From assembly GCA_039977295.1 (NCBI GenBank), contig JBDWDN010000003.1:806001-870000 (forward strand): 64,000 bases of DNA. The letters run 5' to 3'. Shown here piece after piece: positions 7,602 through 16,819 of this stretch; position 1 is the stretch's first letter; every line of letters starts with the position of its first letter. The stretch is from Hellea sp039977295. GTDB taxonomy: Bacteria > Pseudomonadota > Alphaproteobacteria > Caulobacterales > Maricaulaceae. The position numbers and the translations under genes are program-made. The notes beneath the pieces are model-generated. The model saw nothing but the letters and a program-made list of their open reading frames with translations. It had not been told where the DNA came from and made no database searches.

Positions 7602-8197
7602 GGCTTTTACTGTGGGGCGCGGCTTGTTTGGCACTATCTGCTTGCGGGCCTAAGGTTGATAGCTCGCCTAATGTTGTATTTGAAACTGAAATGGGCGTCA
7701 TTGAGATAGAAACCTATCCTAAGAAAGCCCCTTTATCTGCCGCTGATTTTTTAAGTTATGTCGATCGCGGCTACTATAACAATGAAGGATTTTACCGCGT
7801 TGTTCGGGGTGATAATGATCCCCGCAAAATGGGCATGTCTCTCATTCAAGGCGGACGTTTAGACACGGAGCCTAAAACCCCGCCTATCGCGCATGAGACA
7901 ACATCTATGACAGGTCTGCGCAATGATAGCGGCATGGTCGCGATAGCGCGTGACGCGCCGGGTACGGGCAGCGCGGCTTACTTCTTTATCAATATCGGGA
8001 ATAATAATTTTCTAGATGAAGGCGGTGAGCGTAATGCCGACGGCGCTGGATATGCTGTCTTTGGAAAAGTTGTGGAGGGCATGGACGTCGTCCGCGCCAT
8101 TCAAGCCGGTGAAGCTAACCGTCCGACGGAGGATGAGGTTGTTCAAAATCAATATCTGACGCGGCCTGTTTTAATTACAAAGGCTTACCGCAAATGA
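7598..8197 (+). CDS. Cyclophilin-type peptidyl-prolyl isomerase, lipoprotein
   Basis: 199 aa. A lipoprotein signal with lipobox LSAC (Cys at ~16) targets it to the membrane in the periplasm. The rest is a cyclophilin domain: VVFETEMGVIEIETYPKKAPLS, YYNNEGFYRVVRG, IQGG, MVAIARDAPGTGSAAYFFIN and a final GYAVFGKVVEGMDVVRAIQ. The active-site Arg of FYRVV and the Q of IQGG are in place, while the usual FMxQGGD is altered (SLIQGGRLD). It probably helps fold envelope proteins. It is coupled to both neighbours by 4-nt overlaps. Confidence 0.9.
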   Translation: MRLLLWGAACLALSACGPKVDSSPNVVFETEMGVIEIETYPKKAPLSAADFLSYVDRGYYNNEGFYRVVRGDNDPRKMGMSLIQGGRLDTEPKTPPIAHETTSMTGLRNDSGMVAIARDAPGTGSAAYFFINIGNNNFLDEGGERNADGAGYAVFGKVVEGMDVVRAIQAGEANRPTEDEVVQNQYLTRPVLITKAYRK

Positions 8198-8694
8198 TAA
8201 GACGGGTTTTTTTAACGGGCTTAAGCGCCGCGCTATTGCTAGGATGCGCGTCTAAAACACCCTCCTATGACGCGACTTATTATCTGGTACGTCACGCAGA
8301 AAAAACAACAGAAAAGCCTGACCCTGCTTTGACAGAGGACGGCAAGCAGCGCGCACAGGACTTAGCTGGCCGGTTAGCAAACATTCCGCTCACGGCCATA
8401 TATTCAAGTGATTACACACGAACGCGCAATACAGCGGCGCCTGCCTCAAAAGCGCAAGGGCTGGACGTCATCATTTATGATCCGCGCGATTTAGACGGTT
8501 TTGCTAAATCCCTCTTGGCCCAAAAAGGGCATATATTGGTCGTGGGCCACTCTAACACAACGCCGCAGCTTTCAGCGCTTTTGGGCGGGGAGGCAGGAGA
8601 GCCAATTGTTGAGGCGACAGAATATGATAGGTTTTATGTCCTGCAAAGACGCGGCGATAACGTTACTGGCCGCATAGATACATTCGGGAAATAG
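8194..8694 (+). CDS. SixA-like histidine phosphatase lipoprotein
   Basis: 166 aa with a lipobox LLGC near residue 17. The histidine phosphatase superfamily core is clear: YLVRHAEKT (catalytic His in RHA), LTEDGKQRAQDLA, IYSSDYTRTRNTA (second Arg) and VVGHSNTTP (second catalytic His). The short length and RHAEK motif fit the SixA branch. Lipid anchoring puts it outside the cytoplasm, unlike SixA itself, so its substrate is open. Overlaps the cyclophilin stop by ATGA. Confidence 0.85.
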   Translation: MIRRVFLTGLSAALLLGCASKTPSYDATYYLVRHAEKTTEKPDPALTEDGKQRAQDLAGRLANIPLTAIYSSDYTRTRNTAAPASKAQGLDVIIYDPRDLDGFAKSLLAQKGHILVVGHSNTTPQLSALLGGEAGEPIVEATEYDRFYVLQRRGDNVTGRIDTFGK

Positions 8695-8702
8695 AGAGCG
8701 CA

Positions 8703-9527
8703 ATGACCGACACAATCAATTATCAAGCGCCAAAGCCGCAATTTGACGTCGGACGTGTGATAAATAGGACATTTGGCGCTATAAAAAATAATTTTGTTAG
8801 CTTCTTTTTGGCCTCCTTGATTATCATGGGGGTGCCGACGTTTTTTATCGGACTCATGCCTGTTTTCTTCAGCACAGGGGGAATGTTTGACGGCGACACC
8901 GTCAATCAGGGGTTTTTTGCAAGCTTTATCGCGATGGCAGTCATATCCTTTATCGTGGTTATGATTGGCAGTGTTATTTTACAGGGCGCTTTGATTTATG
9001 GCGCGATCGCAGATTTTAATGGCCGAAAAGCGCCTTTTAAGGAATGCATGTCCGTGGCCCTACGATATTTCTTCCCGCTCTTAATCTTGGGTATATTAGT
9101 CGGGTTAGGGATGGTATTTGGGTTCATACTTGTCATCGTTCCGGGCGTATTTATCGCTTTGGGATGGTCAATCGCTGCGCCAGTTTTAATTGTTGAAGGC
9201 AAAGGTATTACAGATTCTATTTCTCGGAGCTGGGACCTCACGAAGGGGTATAAGCGCTGGATTTTATTGCTATTTATTATTTTGATGGTTCTAAGCTCTA
9301 TAATAGGGGGCGTATTAGGCGCCTTTACCTTCGTTGCCGGTGACCCCACAGAAGTTTTATTGGGAGGCGGGTCACCCACTTTTCACATTTTAAACTCATT
9401 TTTTAGCGCGCTCTCACAAACCTTTACAACTATGATTAGCGCAACGGGCGCTGCCGCCATATATTATGAAATTCGGCAGATAAAAGAAGGCATTGGCGCA
9501 GAGAGCCTTGCAGATATTTTTGATTAA
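8703..9527 (+). CDS. Polytopic membrane protein, paralogue 1
   Basis: 274 aa with about six hydrophobic segments. It opens with a cytosolic motif (MTDTINYQAPKPQFDVGRVI) that is repeated almost exactly in the next gene, and both end with a coiled E-L/I-R-x-I/L-K-E-G segment plus a short acidic tail ending IFD. The pattern P-G-V-x-I-x-x-G-W followed by S-x-S-W-x-L-T-x-G-Y resembles the YciC / glycerophosphodiesterase membrane-domain type of helical bundle. No catalytic residues are visible. Function unknown; 8 nt after the phosphatase gene. Confidence 0.7.
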   Translation: MTDTINYQAPKPQFDVGRVINRTFGAIKNNFVSFFLASLIIMGVPTFFIGLMPVFFSTGGMFDGDTVNQGFFASFIAMAVISFIVVMIGSVILQGALIYGAIADFNGRKAPFKECMSVALRYFFPLLILGILVGLGMVFGFILVIVPGVFIALGWSIAAPVLIVEGKGITDSISRSWDLTKGYKRWILLLFIILMVLSSIIGGVLGAFTFVAGDPTEVLLGGGSPTFHILNSFFSALSQTFTTMISATGAAAIYYEIRQIKEGIGAESLADIFD

Positions 9528-9602
9528 GTTTTAAGCGCCCGCGTCTAGCGCTTCACCTTTATAGACTGCGCTGGTGTTGTTTAGAACGCTACGGATATAA
9601 AC

Positions 9603-10415
9603 ATGACTGACAGAATTAACTACCAAGCCTCAAAGCCTAGCTTTGACATGGGCCGTGTGTTGGGTCGTGCTTTTGCTGGGGTGCTAGGAAATATTAAATC
9701 TATTTTATTCGCAATAGCCTTGGCTATAATTTTAAGCACAGTTGTCACTGCGCCCATCTATATGTTGGATTTGACCGACCCGGCTGCTGTGATGGAGACT
9801 AACGTTTATGGAATTCTAACTGCGACGTCGTCGATCTTGGGGTTTGTTTTAATGATGTCTATATGTGTTTTTACGGATCATATGGCCTTCGCTCAATTTA
9901 CAAATAGATCAGCGGGTTTTCGATATGTGCTTTTGAGGTCTATAAAACTCACCCTTCCAGTCTTATTTGTCGTCATACTTTATTTCCTATCAAGTTACAT
10001 TGGCATGGCCTTTCTGATCGTTCCTGGCGTTATTATTTCTGTGGGTTGGGCTGTCATCGGTCCTGCTTATTTGCATGAAAGCACGTCCCTTTTTGGAAGC
10101 TTTGGCAGGTCTTGGTCTCTAACCCGTGGTTATAAATGGTGGGTTTGGCTCGCCACAATTATTATGACTATTCTGGTTTGGTTCATTTTTATTGTGGGCA
10201 CGATTATTCTCAGTGCGGTTTCACTGGCTAACATTGCTGACCCTGAAATGGCATTAGGCTTTACACCGAAACAATTTTTTGTGGGGCTTGTGATTAACCT
10301 ATTTATGTATCTAGCTATATCGCTCTACGCCTCATTCACAACGGCGCTTTACACGGAATTACGCGAACTCAAAGAAGGCCCGTTAGGGGAAGAAATGAGC
10401 GCTATCTTCGACTAA
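9603..10415 (+). CDS. Polytopic membrane protein, paralogue 2
   Basis: 270 aa, a tandem paralogue of the preceding gene: the same start (MTDRINYQASKPSFDMGRVL), LIVPGVIISVGWAVIGP, SFGRSWSLTRGYKWW and IFD end. The middle helices have diverged strongly, so this is an old duplication rather than a recent one. The 75-nt spacer contains a small inverted repeat (AAGCGC...GCGCTT) but no T-tract. The stop overlaps the convergent sufE stop by 4 nt. Confidence 0.7.
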   Translation: MTDRINYQASKPSFDMGRVLGRAFAGVLGNIKSILFAIALAIILSTVVTAPIYMLDLTDPAAVMETNVYGILTATSSILGFVLMMSICVFTDHMAFAQFTNRSAGFRYVLLRSIKLTLPVLFVVILYFLSSYIGMAFLIVPGVIISVGWAVIGPAYLHESTSLFGSFGRSWSLTRGYKWWVWLATIIMTILVWFIFIVGTIILSAVSLANIADPEMALGFTPKQFFVGLVINLFMYLAISLYASFTTALYTELRELKEGPLGEEMSAIFD

Positions 10416-10831
10416 GCCGCCTGCGCTTCAGCCTTAATGCGCCCTATCATCGCTTTGAGCCCATTGGAGCGTTGCGGGGATAAATGCTCCTCAAGCTCCA
10501 ATTCTTTGAGAATTGCTACGGCGTCTAATTCACGAATTTCTGATGCCTTGCGATTGGAGAATATCTGCAACGTGACGGCCACGAGGCCTTTCACAATATG
10601 GGCATCACTGTCGCCACGAAATGTGAGGATAGGATCATCTCCGCCGCCGTTTTCGCTCACGAGCCAGACCTGACTGACGCAGCCTTTTACTTTATGGACT
10701 TCGGTTTTCTCAGCCTCGCTAAGCGGGGCTAAGGCTTTGCCCAAATCTATGACATGCATATAGCGGTCTTCCCAATCGGAGAGAAAGGCAAAGTCGTCGA
10801 TCATATCTTGAATATCTTGCGGGTAACTCAT
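10412..10831 (-). CDS. sufE: SufE family iron-sulfur assembly protein
   Basis: 139 aa. SufE accepts persulfide sulfur from the cysteine desulfurase SufS and raises its activity. Matching features: N-terminal helix with DDFAFLSDWEDRYMHVIDLGK, KVKGCVSQVWL with the sulfur-accepting Cys, GDSDAHIVKGLVAV, and a C-terminal LSPQRSNGLKAMIGRI. All are at the spacing expected for a ~140-aa SufE. No other suf gene lies nearby, and it is convergent with the membrane paralogue. Confidence 0.93.
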   Translation of the reverse strand: MSYPQDIQDMIDDFAFLSDWEDRYMHVIDLGKALAPLSEAEKTEVHKVKGCVSQVWLVSENGGGDDPILTFRGDSDAHIVKGLVAVTLQIFSNRKASEIRELDAVAILKELELEEHLSPQRSNGLKAMIGRIKAEAQAA

Positions 10832-10869
10832 AACGCCTAGGTAAGGGCGTCAAGCGCGGGTTGCAAGTC

Positions 10870-12486
10870 TCATTCAGCGGCGACCTGTAATTGGGCCCGT
10901 GCATCCTCTTTTATCATATCGGCCGCTTTTTCAGCAATCATGATTGTCGGCGCATTGGTATTGCCGGACACAACATTTGGCATGATAGAGGCATCGACAA
11001 CGCGCAAGCCCTCTATGCCGTGAACGCGCAGACGGTCATCAACTACCGCCATAACATCATCGCCCATCTTACAGGTTCCAACGGGATGATATTGCGTATC
11101 TGCCCGCGCCCGGATATCGGCTTTAAGCTCTTCTGTGTCTGTCGTTCCGGCGCCGTAATACGGCTTTCCGCGAATGCCGTCAAAGGCGGGCGCTTCGAGA
11201 ATTTGTGTCATCATCTTGGCGCCGCGCACTAAGGTATCCATGTCTCGATCATCTTTAAGGAATGCGGGATCAATGGCGGGCGGAGCTTCTGCTTCTGTAG
11301 ATTTTAGCCATAGGCTACCGCGGCTTTTGGGACGCAGGACACAGACGTGACAGCTATAGCCATGCCCCAAATGTAATTTCCTGCCGTGATCATCGACCAC
11401 AGCCCGCACAAGGACGAGCGACACATCAGGGGAGGGTTCCGATCTATCCGTATAGAGAAATCCGCCGCTTTCCGCGAGATTTGAAGAAAACATACCCTTA
11501 CGGTTTTTCACGTAATTGAATATTTCTTTTACAGTTCTGAAAGTTCCCATGACAGAGAAGCCGAGATTATCTTTCACCTTGGCATCATAAGATATCACAT
11601 AATCAATATGGTCTTGGAGGTTTTCGCCGACCCCTGGAAGGTCGTGAATTTGCGTTATACCGTGCGGGTCTAATTTATGTTTAGGTCCGATACCTGAGAG
11701 TAAGAGCGTTTGCGGGGATCCGAATGCGCCGCCGGACAGGATAACTTCGCGCCGGGCTGAAATGGTTTGTAATTTGCCTTTGATTTTAACCTCAACACCT
11801 GTGGCGCGATTATTCTCGATATTTACTTTTTGCGTCATGGCGTGGGTAATGACGGTTAAATTGGAACGCTCCATATGGTCGTCTAAAAATGCCCTTGCCG
11901 TATTCCAGCGCTCGCCATTTTTATGCGTGACCTCATACATGCCAAGGCCTTCTTGCTTAGCGCCATTAAAGTCGTCCGTGAAAGGAATCTGATTTTGCCG
12001 GCCTGCTTCGAAAAAGGCCTCGTTAATTATGCCAGGGCTACGAAGGGGCGCTACGTTGAGCGGACCGCCTTGCCCGTGAAATTCATCACCGCCAGCTTCA
12101 CGGTGTTCGCTTTTTTTAAAATAGGGAAGAACGTCCTTATAGGACCAATTCTTATTTCCGAGCCGCGCCCATTCATCATAATCAGCTTTGTGGCCGCGAA
12201 TATAAATCATCGCATTTATGCTAGACGAGCCGCCAAGAACTTTCCCGCGGGGTTGATACCCTTTTCGTCCGTTCAGCCCCGCTTGCGGTTCGGTTTCAAA
12301 GCGCCAATTGCGCTTGCCTAAGACCATATTCCAAATCGTGGCGCCCGGGGTAAAAACGCTCCAATGCTTATGCGTGCCGCCCGCTTCTAAAAGGCAGACG
12401 CTAACATCGGGGTCTTCTGTGAGGCGATTGGCAAGAGCGCAGCCTGCAGAGCCTGCGCCAACGATAATATAATCAAAGCTGTCCAT
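10870..12486 (-). CDS. GMC family FAD-dependent alcohol/choline dehydrogenase
   Basis: 538 aa. Dinucleotide-binding start DYIIVGAGSAGCALANRL, GMC signature 1 (GGSSSINAMIYIRGHKADYDEW), signature 2 (SGGAFGSPQTLLLSGIG), and the catalytic C-terminal HPVGTCKMG followed by SGNTNAPTIMIAEKAADM (His/Asn pair). It oxidises primary alcohols to aldehydes with FAD. It closely resembles the choline dehydrogenase/AlkJ/PEG-dehydrogenase branch; the exact substrate cannot be read. It follows the aldehyde dehydrogenase gene after 2 nt, so alcohol to acid oxidation by the pair is likely. Confidence 0.9.
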   Translation of the reverse strand: MDSFDYIIVGAGSAGCALANRLTEDPDVSVCLLEAGGTHKHWSVFTPGATIWNMVLGKRNWRFETEPQAGLNGRKGYQPRGKVLGGSSSINAMIYIRGHKADYDEWARLGNKNWSYKDVLPYFKKSEHREAGGDEFHGQGGPLNVAPLRSPGIINEAFFEAGRQNQIPFTDDFNGAKQEGLGMYEVTHKNGERWNTARAFLDDHMERSNLTVITHAMTQKVNIENNRATGVEVKIKGKLQTISARREVILSGGAFGSPQTLLLSGIGPKHKLDPHGITQIHDLPGVGENLQDHIDYVISYDAKVKDNLGFSVMGTFRTVKEIFNYVKNRKGMFSSNLAESGGFLYTDRSEPSPDVSLVLVRAVVDDHGRKLHLGHGYSCHVCVLRPKSRGSLWLKSTEAEAPPAIDPAFLKDDRDMDTLVRGAKMMTQILEAPAFDGIRGKPYYGAGTTDTEELKADIRARADTQYHPVGTCKMGDDVMAVVDDRLRVHGIEGLRVVDASIMPNVVSGNTNAPTIMIAEKAADMIKEDARAQLQVAAE

Positions 12487-12488
12487 GT

Positions 12489-13937
12489 TTACAAAATTTT
12501 CTTCATAATACCGAGCATTTTATGAGTCTTGGCTGTGTAAGGCGGAAAGAGGGATTTGCCTTGGCTAAAGCGGCTTTGTACGAAAACGCCCTTCAAATGA
12601 GAAAACGCCTGAAAGCCATGTTCGCCGTGATACGCACCCATACCTGATGGGCCAACGCCGCCAAAAGGAATGTCCTCTTGAACAACATGCCACGCGGTTT
12701 CATTGATAGAGACGCCGCCCGATATCGTCTCATTTAGAACCTTATCGCGTTTGGCTTTGTCCTCACCAAACCAGTAAAGCGCGAGGGGGCGGTCTTTGCT
12801 CTGCACATATGACATGGCGTCATCCAAAGTTTCTGAGGCAACGACAGGTAAGAGCGGACCAAAAATTTCTTCCTGCATGATTTTCATATCAGGCGTGGTA
12901 TTGGTCACCACCGTGAGCGGCACGCGGCGTTCTTTGGCGAGCTGTTGCTTATCATCATCACCAGCAACGCGAATGCGCGCACCTTTATTTTCCGCGTCTT
13001 CGAGCAGGTCTTGCAAACGCGCATAATGGCTATCGGCGATGATAGAGGTGTAATCATCATTGCCGGCAAAGGTCGGATAAAACTCTTCGGCCTTTTCAAT
13101 CAGGGCGTCTGAGAAGGAGTCTATTTTTGCAGAGGGCATCAAGACGTAGTCAGGCGCCACGCAAGTCTGCCCGGCATTGAGCGTTTTGCCGTTGACGATA
13201 CGCGGCACGGCCAGGGCCATATTGGCGCTGTCATCAATGATCGTTGGTGATTTTCCGCCAAGCTCTAGCGTGCAAGGTGTGAGGTTCTTCGCCGCCGCTG
13301 CAGCAACGATTTTCCCCACAGATGTTGAGCCCGTAAAGAGCAAGTGATCAAAGGGCAGGGCGGAGAAGGCGGAGGCGACTTTTACGCCGCCCGTCGCGAC
13401 ATAAATTTCATCTTCGCTAAAGGCAGAGGCGAGAACGCGCTTGAGGAGATCTGACATGCGGGGCGTATATTCGCTCGGCTTAATCATAGCGCGGTTACCC
13501 GCGCCCAGCGCCCCAATGAGCGGCATAATGGCGAGCTGCAAGGGATAATTCCACGGACTGATAATACCTATCACGCCCAGGGGTTGAGGGATAATGCGAG
13601 AGGCAGCAGGTTTATATTGCAGAGCGGTTGGCGCGCGGCGTGTGCGCATCCAGTGCTTTGTATGTTTAATAGCATGACTGATACCGCCTTGAATTACGAG
13701 CAGTTCCGCAATGGTCGTTTCTTCATAGGCACGATTGCCGAAATCCTCAGAAATAGCTTTTTGGAAATCTTCCGCATGGTCTTCAATGACTTTACCCAGT
13801 TTTTGCAAATTGGCTTTGCGCTCGCTCCAAGGGGGATTGGGACGGGTATTAAAAGCTGCCTTTTGTTTCGCTAGAATTGCGCCCAAATCCGCGCCTGTGT
13901 CGGCATCTTTTTCTTTTAAATCAATTCTGACCATCAT
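12489..13937 (-). CDS. Aldehyde dehydrogenase, coniferyl-aldehyde dehydrogenase type
   Basis: 482 aa. Typical ALDH elements: IGIISPWNYPLQLAIMPLIGALGAGN (cofactor loop), TGSTSVGKIV, TLELGGKSPTI (general-base Glu) and LNAGQTCVAPDYVL (nucleophilic Cys). The short N-terminus and IPQPLG-VIG context match class-3/CalB-like enzymes, which act on aromatic or long-chain aldehydes. It is the first gene of a two-gene unit with the GMC oxidoreductase and lies just downstream of two TonB-dependent receptors on the same strand, separated by a terminator. Confidence 0.9.
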   Translation of the reverse strand: MMVRIDLKEKDADTGADLGAILAKQKAAFNTRPNPPWSERKANLQKLGKVIEDHAEDFQKAISEDFGNRAYEETTIAELLVIQGGISHAIKHTKHWMRTRRAPTALQYKPAASRIIPQPLGVIGIISPWNYPLQLAIMPLIGALGAGNRAMIKPSEYTPRMSDLLKRVLASAFSEDEIYVATGGVKVASAFSALPFDHLLFTGSTSVGKIVAAAAAKNLTPCTLELGGKSPTIIDDSANMALAVPRIVNGKTLNAGQTCVAPDYVLMPSAKIDSFSDALIEKAEEFYPTFAGNDDYTSIIADSHYARLQDLLEDAENKGARIRVAGDDDKQQLAKERRVPLTVVTNTTPDMKIMQEEIFGPLLPVVASETLDDAMSYVQSKDRPLALYWFGEDKAKRDKVLNETISGGVSINETAWHVVQEDIPFGGVGPSGMGAYHGEHGFQAFSHLKGVFVQSRFSQGKSLFPPYTAKTHKMLGIMKKIL

Positions 13938-13974
13938 CTCGCTCGCTTTTTGTTGTCGTTCATCGTCTTAACAT

Positions 13975-14002
13975 AAAAAAGGCGCGAAACATAATTCGCG
14001 CC
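13975..14002 (-). terminator. Rho-independent terminator of TonB receptor 1
   Basis: Reading the minus strand: GGCGCGAA - TTATGT region loop - TTCGCGCC, then six T. Stem of 8 perfect pairs. It ends the receptor gene that stops at 14026 and insulates it from the aldehyde dehydrogenase gene. Confidence 0.85.
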
Positions 14003-14025
14003 TTCGTATAATTTTTACTTCAAAC

Positions 14026-16563
14026 TTAGAAGTTTTTACGCGCTGTGAGGCCATAGAAACGTGGGTCTTGAATGAAAGCGGACCGCGATCCAGAGCGCAA
14101 AGTCGTATTGAAGGTCACGCCGCGCGTGATTTCATTCGTGACATTGGTCGCCCAAGCTTCCAGCCCCCAGCCATGCGCATCATTACCGATACCCGCCCGG
14201 AGGTTGATCTTGGTATTGGCTTCTTGAACATCAAACGGTACCGCTGCTCCCGTAGTGGGGGAGAAGGCTTGTGTTGATGTGCGGCGATCGCTTTCATAAC
14301 GCATCGAACCGTTGAGGAAGAAAGTATAATCACCCCCAAGGCTGCCATCATATGTGGCGCCGATAATACCAACAGTTTTTGGCGCGTTCGTCAGCGTATT
14401 TCCGCAAAGCGAGACAACATTTGGCGATGTCTGAGTTCCTGCGCAATCATCAGGATATTCAGCGTCAAGAAGGGTCAGCCCGCCATTAAGCGTGAAATTA
14501 TCAGTTGGGCGTATGAGCGTCTCGATTTCAATACCTTTGGTTTGCGCTTTTGGTACGTTAAAAGTTTCGAATCGAGCGCCCGTAAATTCTAGGACTTGGA
14601 AGTTATCGAATTTTTCTAAGAAAGCGGCTACATTTAGGGTCATCATGCCGTCAAAGAGTTTTGACTTCATACCAAGCTCATAGGCATCGACTTCTTCAGA
14701 GGCAAATCGCGGATCCGCGCCGCCAATAGCCGCAGTCGAGTCGAGGTTGAAGCCGCCAGACTTATAACCATGGGTGAAGCTGGCATATGTTGAGACATCT
14801 GGTGTGATTTCATATCCAAGCTTACCTGTGTAGATTAACTCATCATCCTTGAAAGTGTCGTCAAATGTTCTTGGCAATGGCAGTATCGCCGATAGCGGGT
14901 GATCCGCAGGTGCGAGGAATGGGAAACAGCCGAGAACAACAAGGTTTCCGTTCAAGGCAGGCGAAGCAAATTGGAATGCGCCTGGCACAGTTGTGTCAAA
15001 GCCTGCCAATTGGTTCGTACATGACGCATAATTTGCTTGAGGTTGAGAAAAGCTGCCGTCTTTCGACTCGTCTGAATAGCGCAGACCAACCGTTAAATTT
15101 AATTGATCCGTTATATCAAATGTATTGTGTGTGAAGACTGAAAAGCTTGTACTGTCTTGGGTATAACGGTTCGTTGTTCTGGCTGCTGCGGGGTTTTGTC
15201 CGCCAGACACAACCGGTAACGTGCCGCCGAGCCCAAGGATTGTGGCATTAGGATATGTCCCTCCTGTGCCTGCGAGTAAAAGGGCATCAGTAAAGCTGCT
15301 ATAATCTGTCCCCAAACCGAAATTAACGGTTTGCTCAATATCTTCCTCTGAATAATATCCGCCGACGAGCCAACTGAGCTTGCCGTCCATGGCATCGCCT
15401 TGTATGCGTAACTCTTGGGTCATGGTGCTGATATTTGTCCCCCCCGGAGGGGCATTGCCACCAGCTGGCCCGACATTAAAGAGATCGAGGCCAGAGAAGG
15501 CTGAGTCATAGACCTCTGTGGCTGAGTAATCGCGATATGAGCCAATATAAATGACATCAGCATTGTCGCTCAGGGCATATTCGACTTCAGCAACGACGCC
15601 TGTTTGTTTGCTCGAGGGATTTGGAACTTGAGAGGAGGAAGCTCTGCGGTCGTCAACGGCTGCTTGCGCGCCGTTAAAATCTGTTGCGCTGGTGGCGACG
15701 TTAGGCGCTGACATGCCACCGCGTGCGCCAAGCCCTACGAGTCCAAAGATGCCGCCAGCTTCGACAGGTGAGCGCAGAACTTCAAGCGCAGAACAGCAAA
15801 CTGAGTCGCTATTGGAATGGTCAATGACAACACGGCCTTTCCAGTTATTTTCGCCTTCAAAGCCGATTTGACCCCTTAGGTAATATTGATCGGTGCTATT
15901 GGACTCGCCAATTTTTGTGCCGCCTGCATCGTGGATGTCGACATAACCATCGCGGTTCCGCCAAGCGCCGGTGAGGCGCGCCGCGACTTTGCCTTCTGCC
16001 AGAGGAATATTCACGGCGCCTTGAACACTTTTATGGTCATGATTGCCGTAAGTCGCATTAATAAAACCACCCGCTTCTTCAAGGTCGGGGCGTACATTGC
16101 TAATGTTCAAAGCGCCAGCTGATGTATTGCGTCCAAATAGCGTACCTTGTGGACCGCGAAGAACCTCGACGCGTTCAACGTCAACAAATTCGCCAAGGGC
16201 GATGCCGGGGCGGGACTGATAAGCACCGTCGATGAAAATGCCAACAGCGGATTCAAAACCGATATTGTTCGAGGTCGTACCCACACCGCGAATGCGCAGC
16301 ACGACAGATCCCGACGCGATTTGAGCATTAGAGACCGCAAAACTTGGGGCTACACTGCCGAGGTTTTGGATGTTGACAATACCTTGGCGCTCCATCTCTT
16401 CGGGAAGGATAGCTGTAACCGCGATCGGAATGTCCTGAATACTTTCAACGCGGCGCGTCGCCGTAACAAAGATTTCGTCGTCAACTTGAGCCGCCGCGAT
16501 TTCAGGTAGCGTTAACGCCGTGCTGGCTAATAGGCAGGCGGATACAAACTTTAGGTTTTTCAT
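14026..16563 (-). CDS. TonB-dependent outer-membrane receptor, paralogue 1
   Basis: 845 aa from the second of two possible ATGs; GGGGAG lies 6 nt before this one and abuts the other, which decides the start. Signal peptide to the LPEIAAAQ site near residue 26. Plug domain residues ~30-150 with a TonB-box-like DEIFVTATRR and VEVLRGPQGTLFGRNTSAGALN. The remaining ~690 residues form the 22-strand barrel, ending in a terminal Phe (GLTARKNF). It is of the Caulobacter-type family without an STN domain. Loop residues include a CC pair (DSVCCSALEV). Ligand unknown; nearby GMC and ALDH genes hint at an alcohol or lipid-like substrate. About four fifths identical to paralogue 2 by eye. Confidence 0.93.
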   Translation of the reverse strand: MKNLKFVSACLLASTALTLPEIAAAQVDDEIFVTATRRVESIQDIPIAVTAILPEEMERQGIVNIQNLGSVAPSFAVSNAQIASGSVVLRIRGVGTTSNNIGFESAVGIFIDGAYQSRPGIALGEFVDVERVEVLRGPQGTLFGRNTSAGALNISNVRPDLEEAGGFINATYGNHDHKSVQGAVNIPLAEGKVAARLTGAWRNRDGYVDIHDAGGTKIGESNSTDQYYLRGQIGFEGENNWKGRVVIDHSNSDSVCCSALEVLRSPVEAGGIFGLVGLGARGGMSAPNVATSATDFNGAQAAVDDRRASSSQVPNPSSKQTGVVAEVEYALSDNADVIYIGSYRDYSATEVYDSAFSGLDLFNVGPAGGNAPPGGTNISTMTQELRIQGDAMDGKLSWLVGGYYSEEDIEQTVNFGLGTDYSSFTDALLLAGTGGTYPNATILGLGGTLPVVSGGQNPAAARTTNRYTQDSTSFSVFTHNTFDITDQLNLTVGLRYSDESKDGSFSQPQANYASCTNQLAGFDTTVPGAFQFASPALNGNLVVLGCFPFLAPADHPLSAILPLPRTFDDTFKDDELIYTGKLGYEITPDVSTYASFTHGYKSGGFNLDSTAAIGGADPRFASEEVDAYELGMKSKLFDGMMTLNVAAFLEKFDNFQVLEFTGARFETFNVPKAQTKGIEIETLIRPTDNFTLNGGLTLLDAEYPDDCAGTQTSPNVVSLCGNTLTNAPKTVGIIGATYDGSLGGDYTFFLNGSMRYESDRRTSTQAFSPTTGAAVPFDVQEANTKINLRAGIGNDAHGWGLEAWATNVTNEITRGVTFNTTLRSGSRSAFIQDPRFYGLTARKNF

Positions 16564-16680
16564 GAACATCTCCCCGATGTAATTAAATTAAGTGACGACA
16601 CTTTTGTGCTCATTCAATAAGCTAAACTAATCACAAAAGTGCGGCTTTGCCAAATAGATAATGTGCAATTTGTTGCATAT
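16564..16680 (-). promoter_or_regulatory. Leader of TonB receptor 1 with conserved inverted repeat
   Basis: The ~105 nt upstream of this gene align with those upstream of paralogue 2. Within them CACTTTTGTG (16599-16608) and CACAAAAGTG (16632-16641) form a perfect 10-bp inverted repeat around a 23-nt AT-rich spacer (TTGTG-N23-CACAA conserved in both leaders). It may be an operator flanking or overlapping the promoter, or an mRNA hairpin. Confidence 0.5.
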
Positions 16681-16705
16681 GCTTGAGGGGCGAATCATTT
16701 ACGCT

Positions 16706-16737
16706 ATAAAAAAGCCCGCTAACTTTTGTTAACGGGC
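16706..16737 (-). terminator. Rho-independent terminator of TonB receptor 2
   Basis: On the minus strand GCCCGTTAAC - AAAA - GTTAGCGGGC (one G-U pair) followed by a six-T tract. It separates the transcript of paralogue 2 from the promoter of paralogue 1. Confidence 0.85.
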
Positions 16738-16819
16738 CTGAGGTAGTTTTGGCGAGAATTAGGTTAATCGAGGTTCCCAATTGCCGTAATCCTCGCCATT
16801 TGAAACTTATCGTCTGTTT

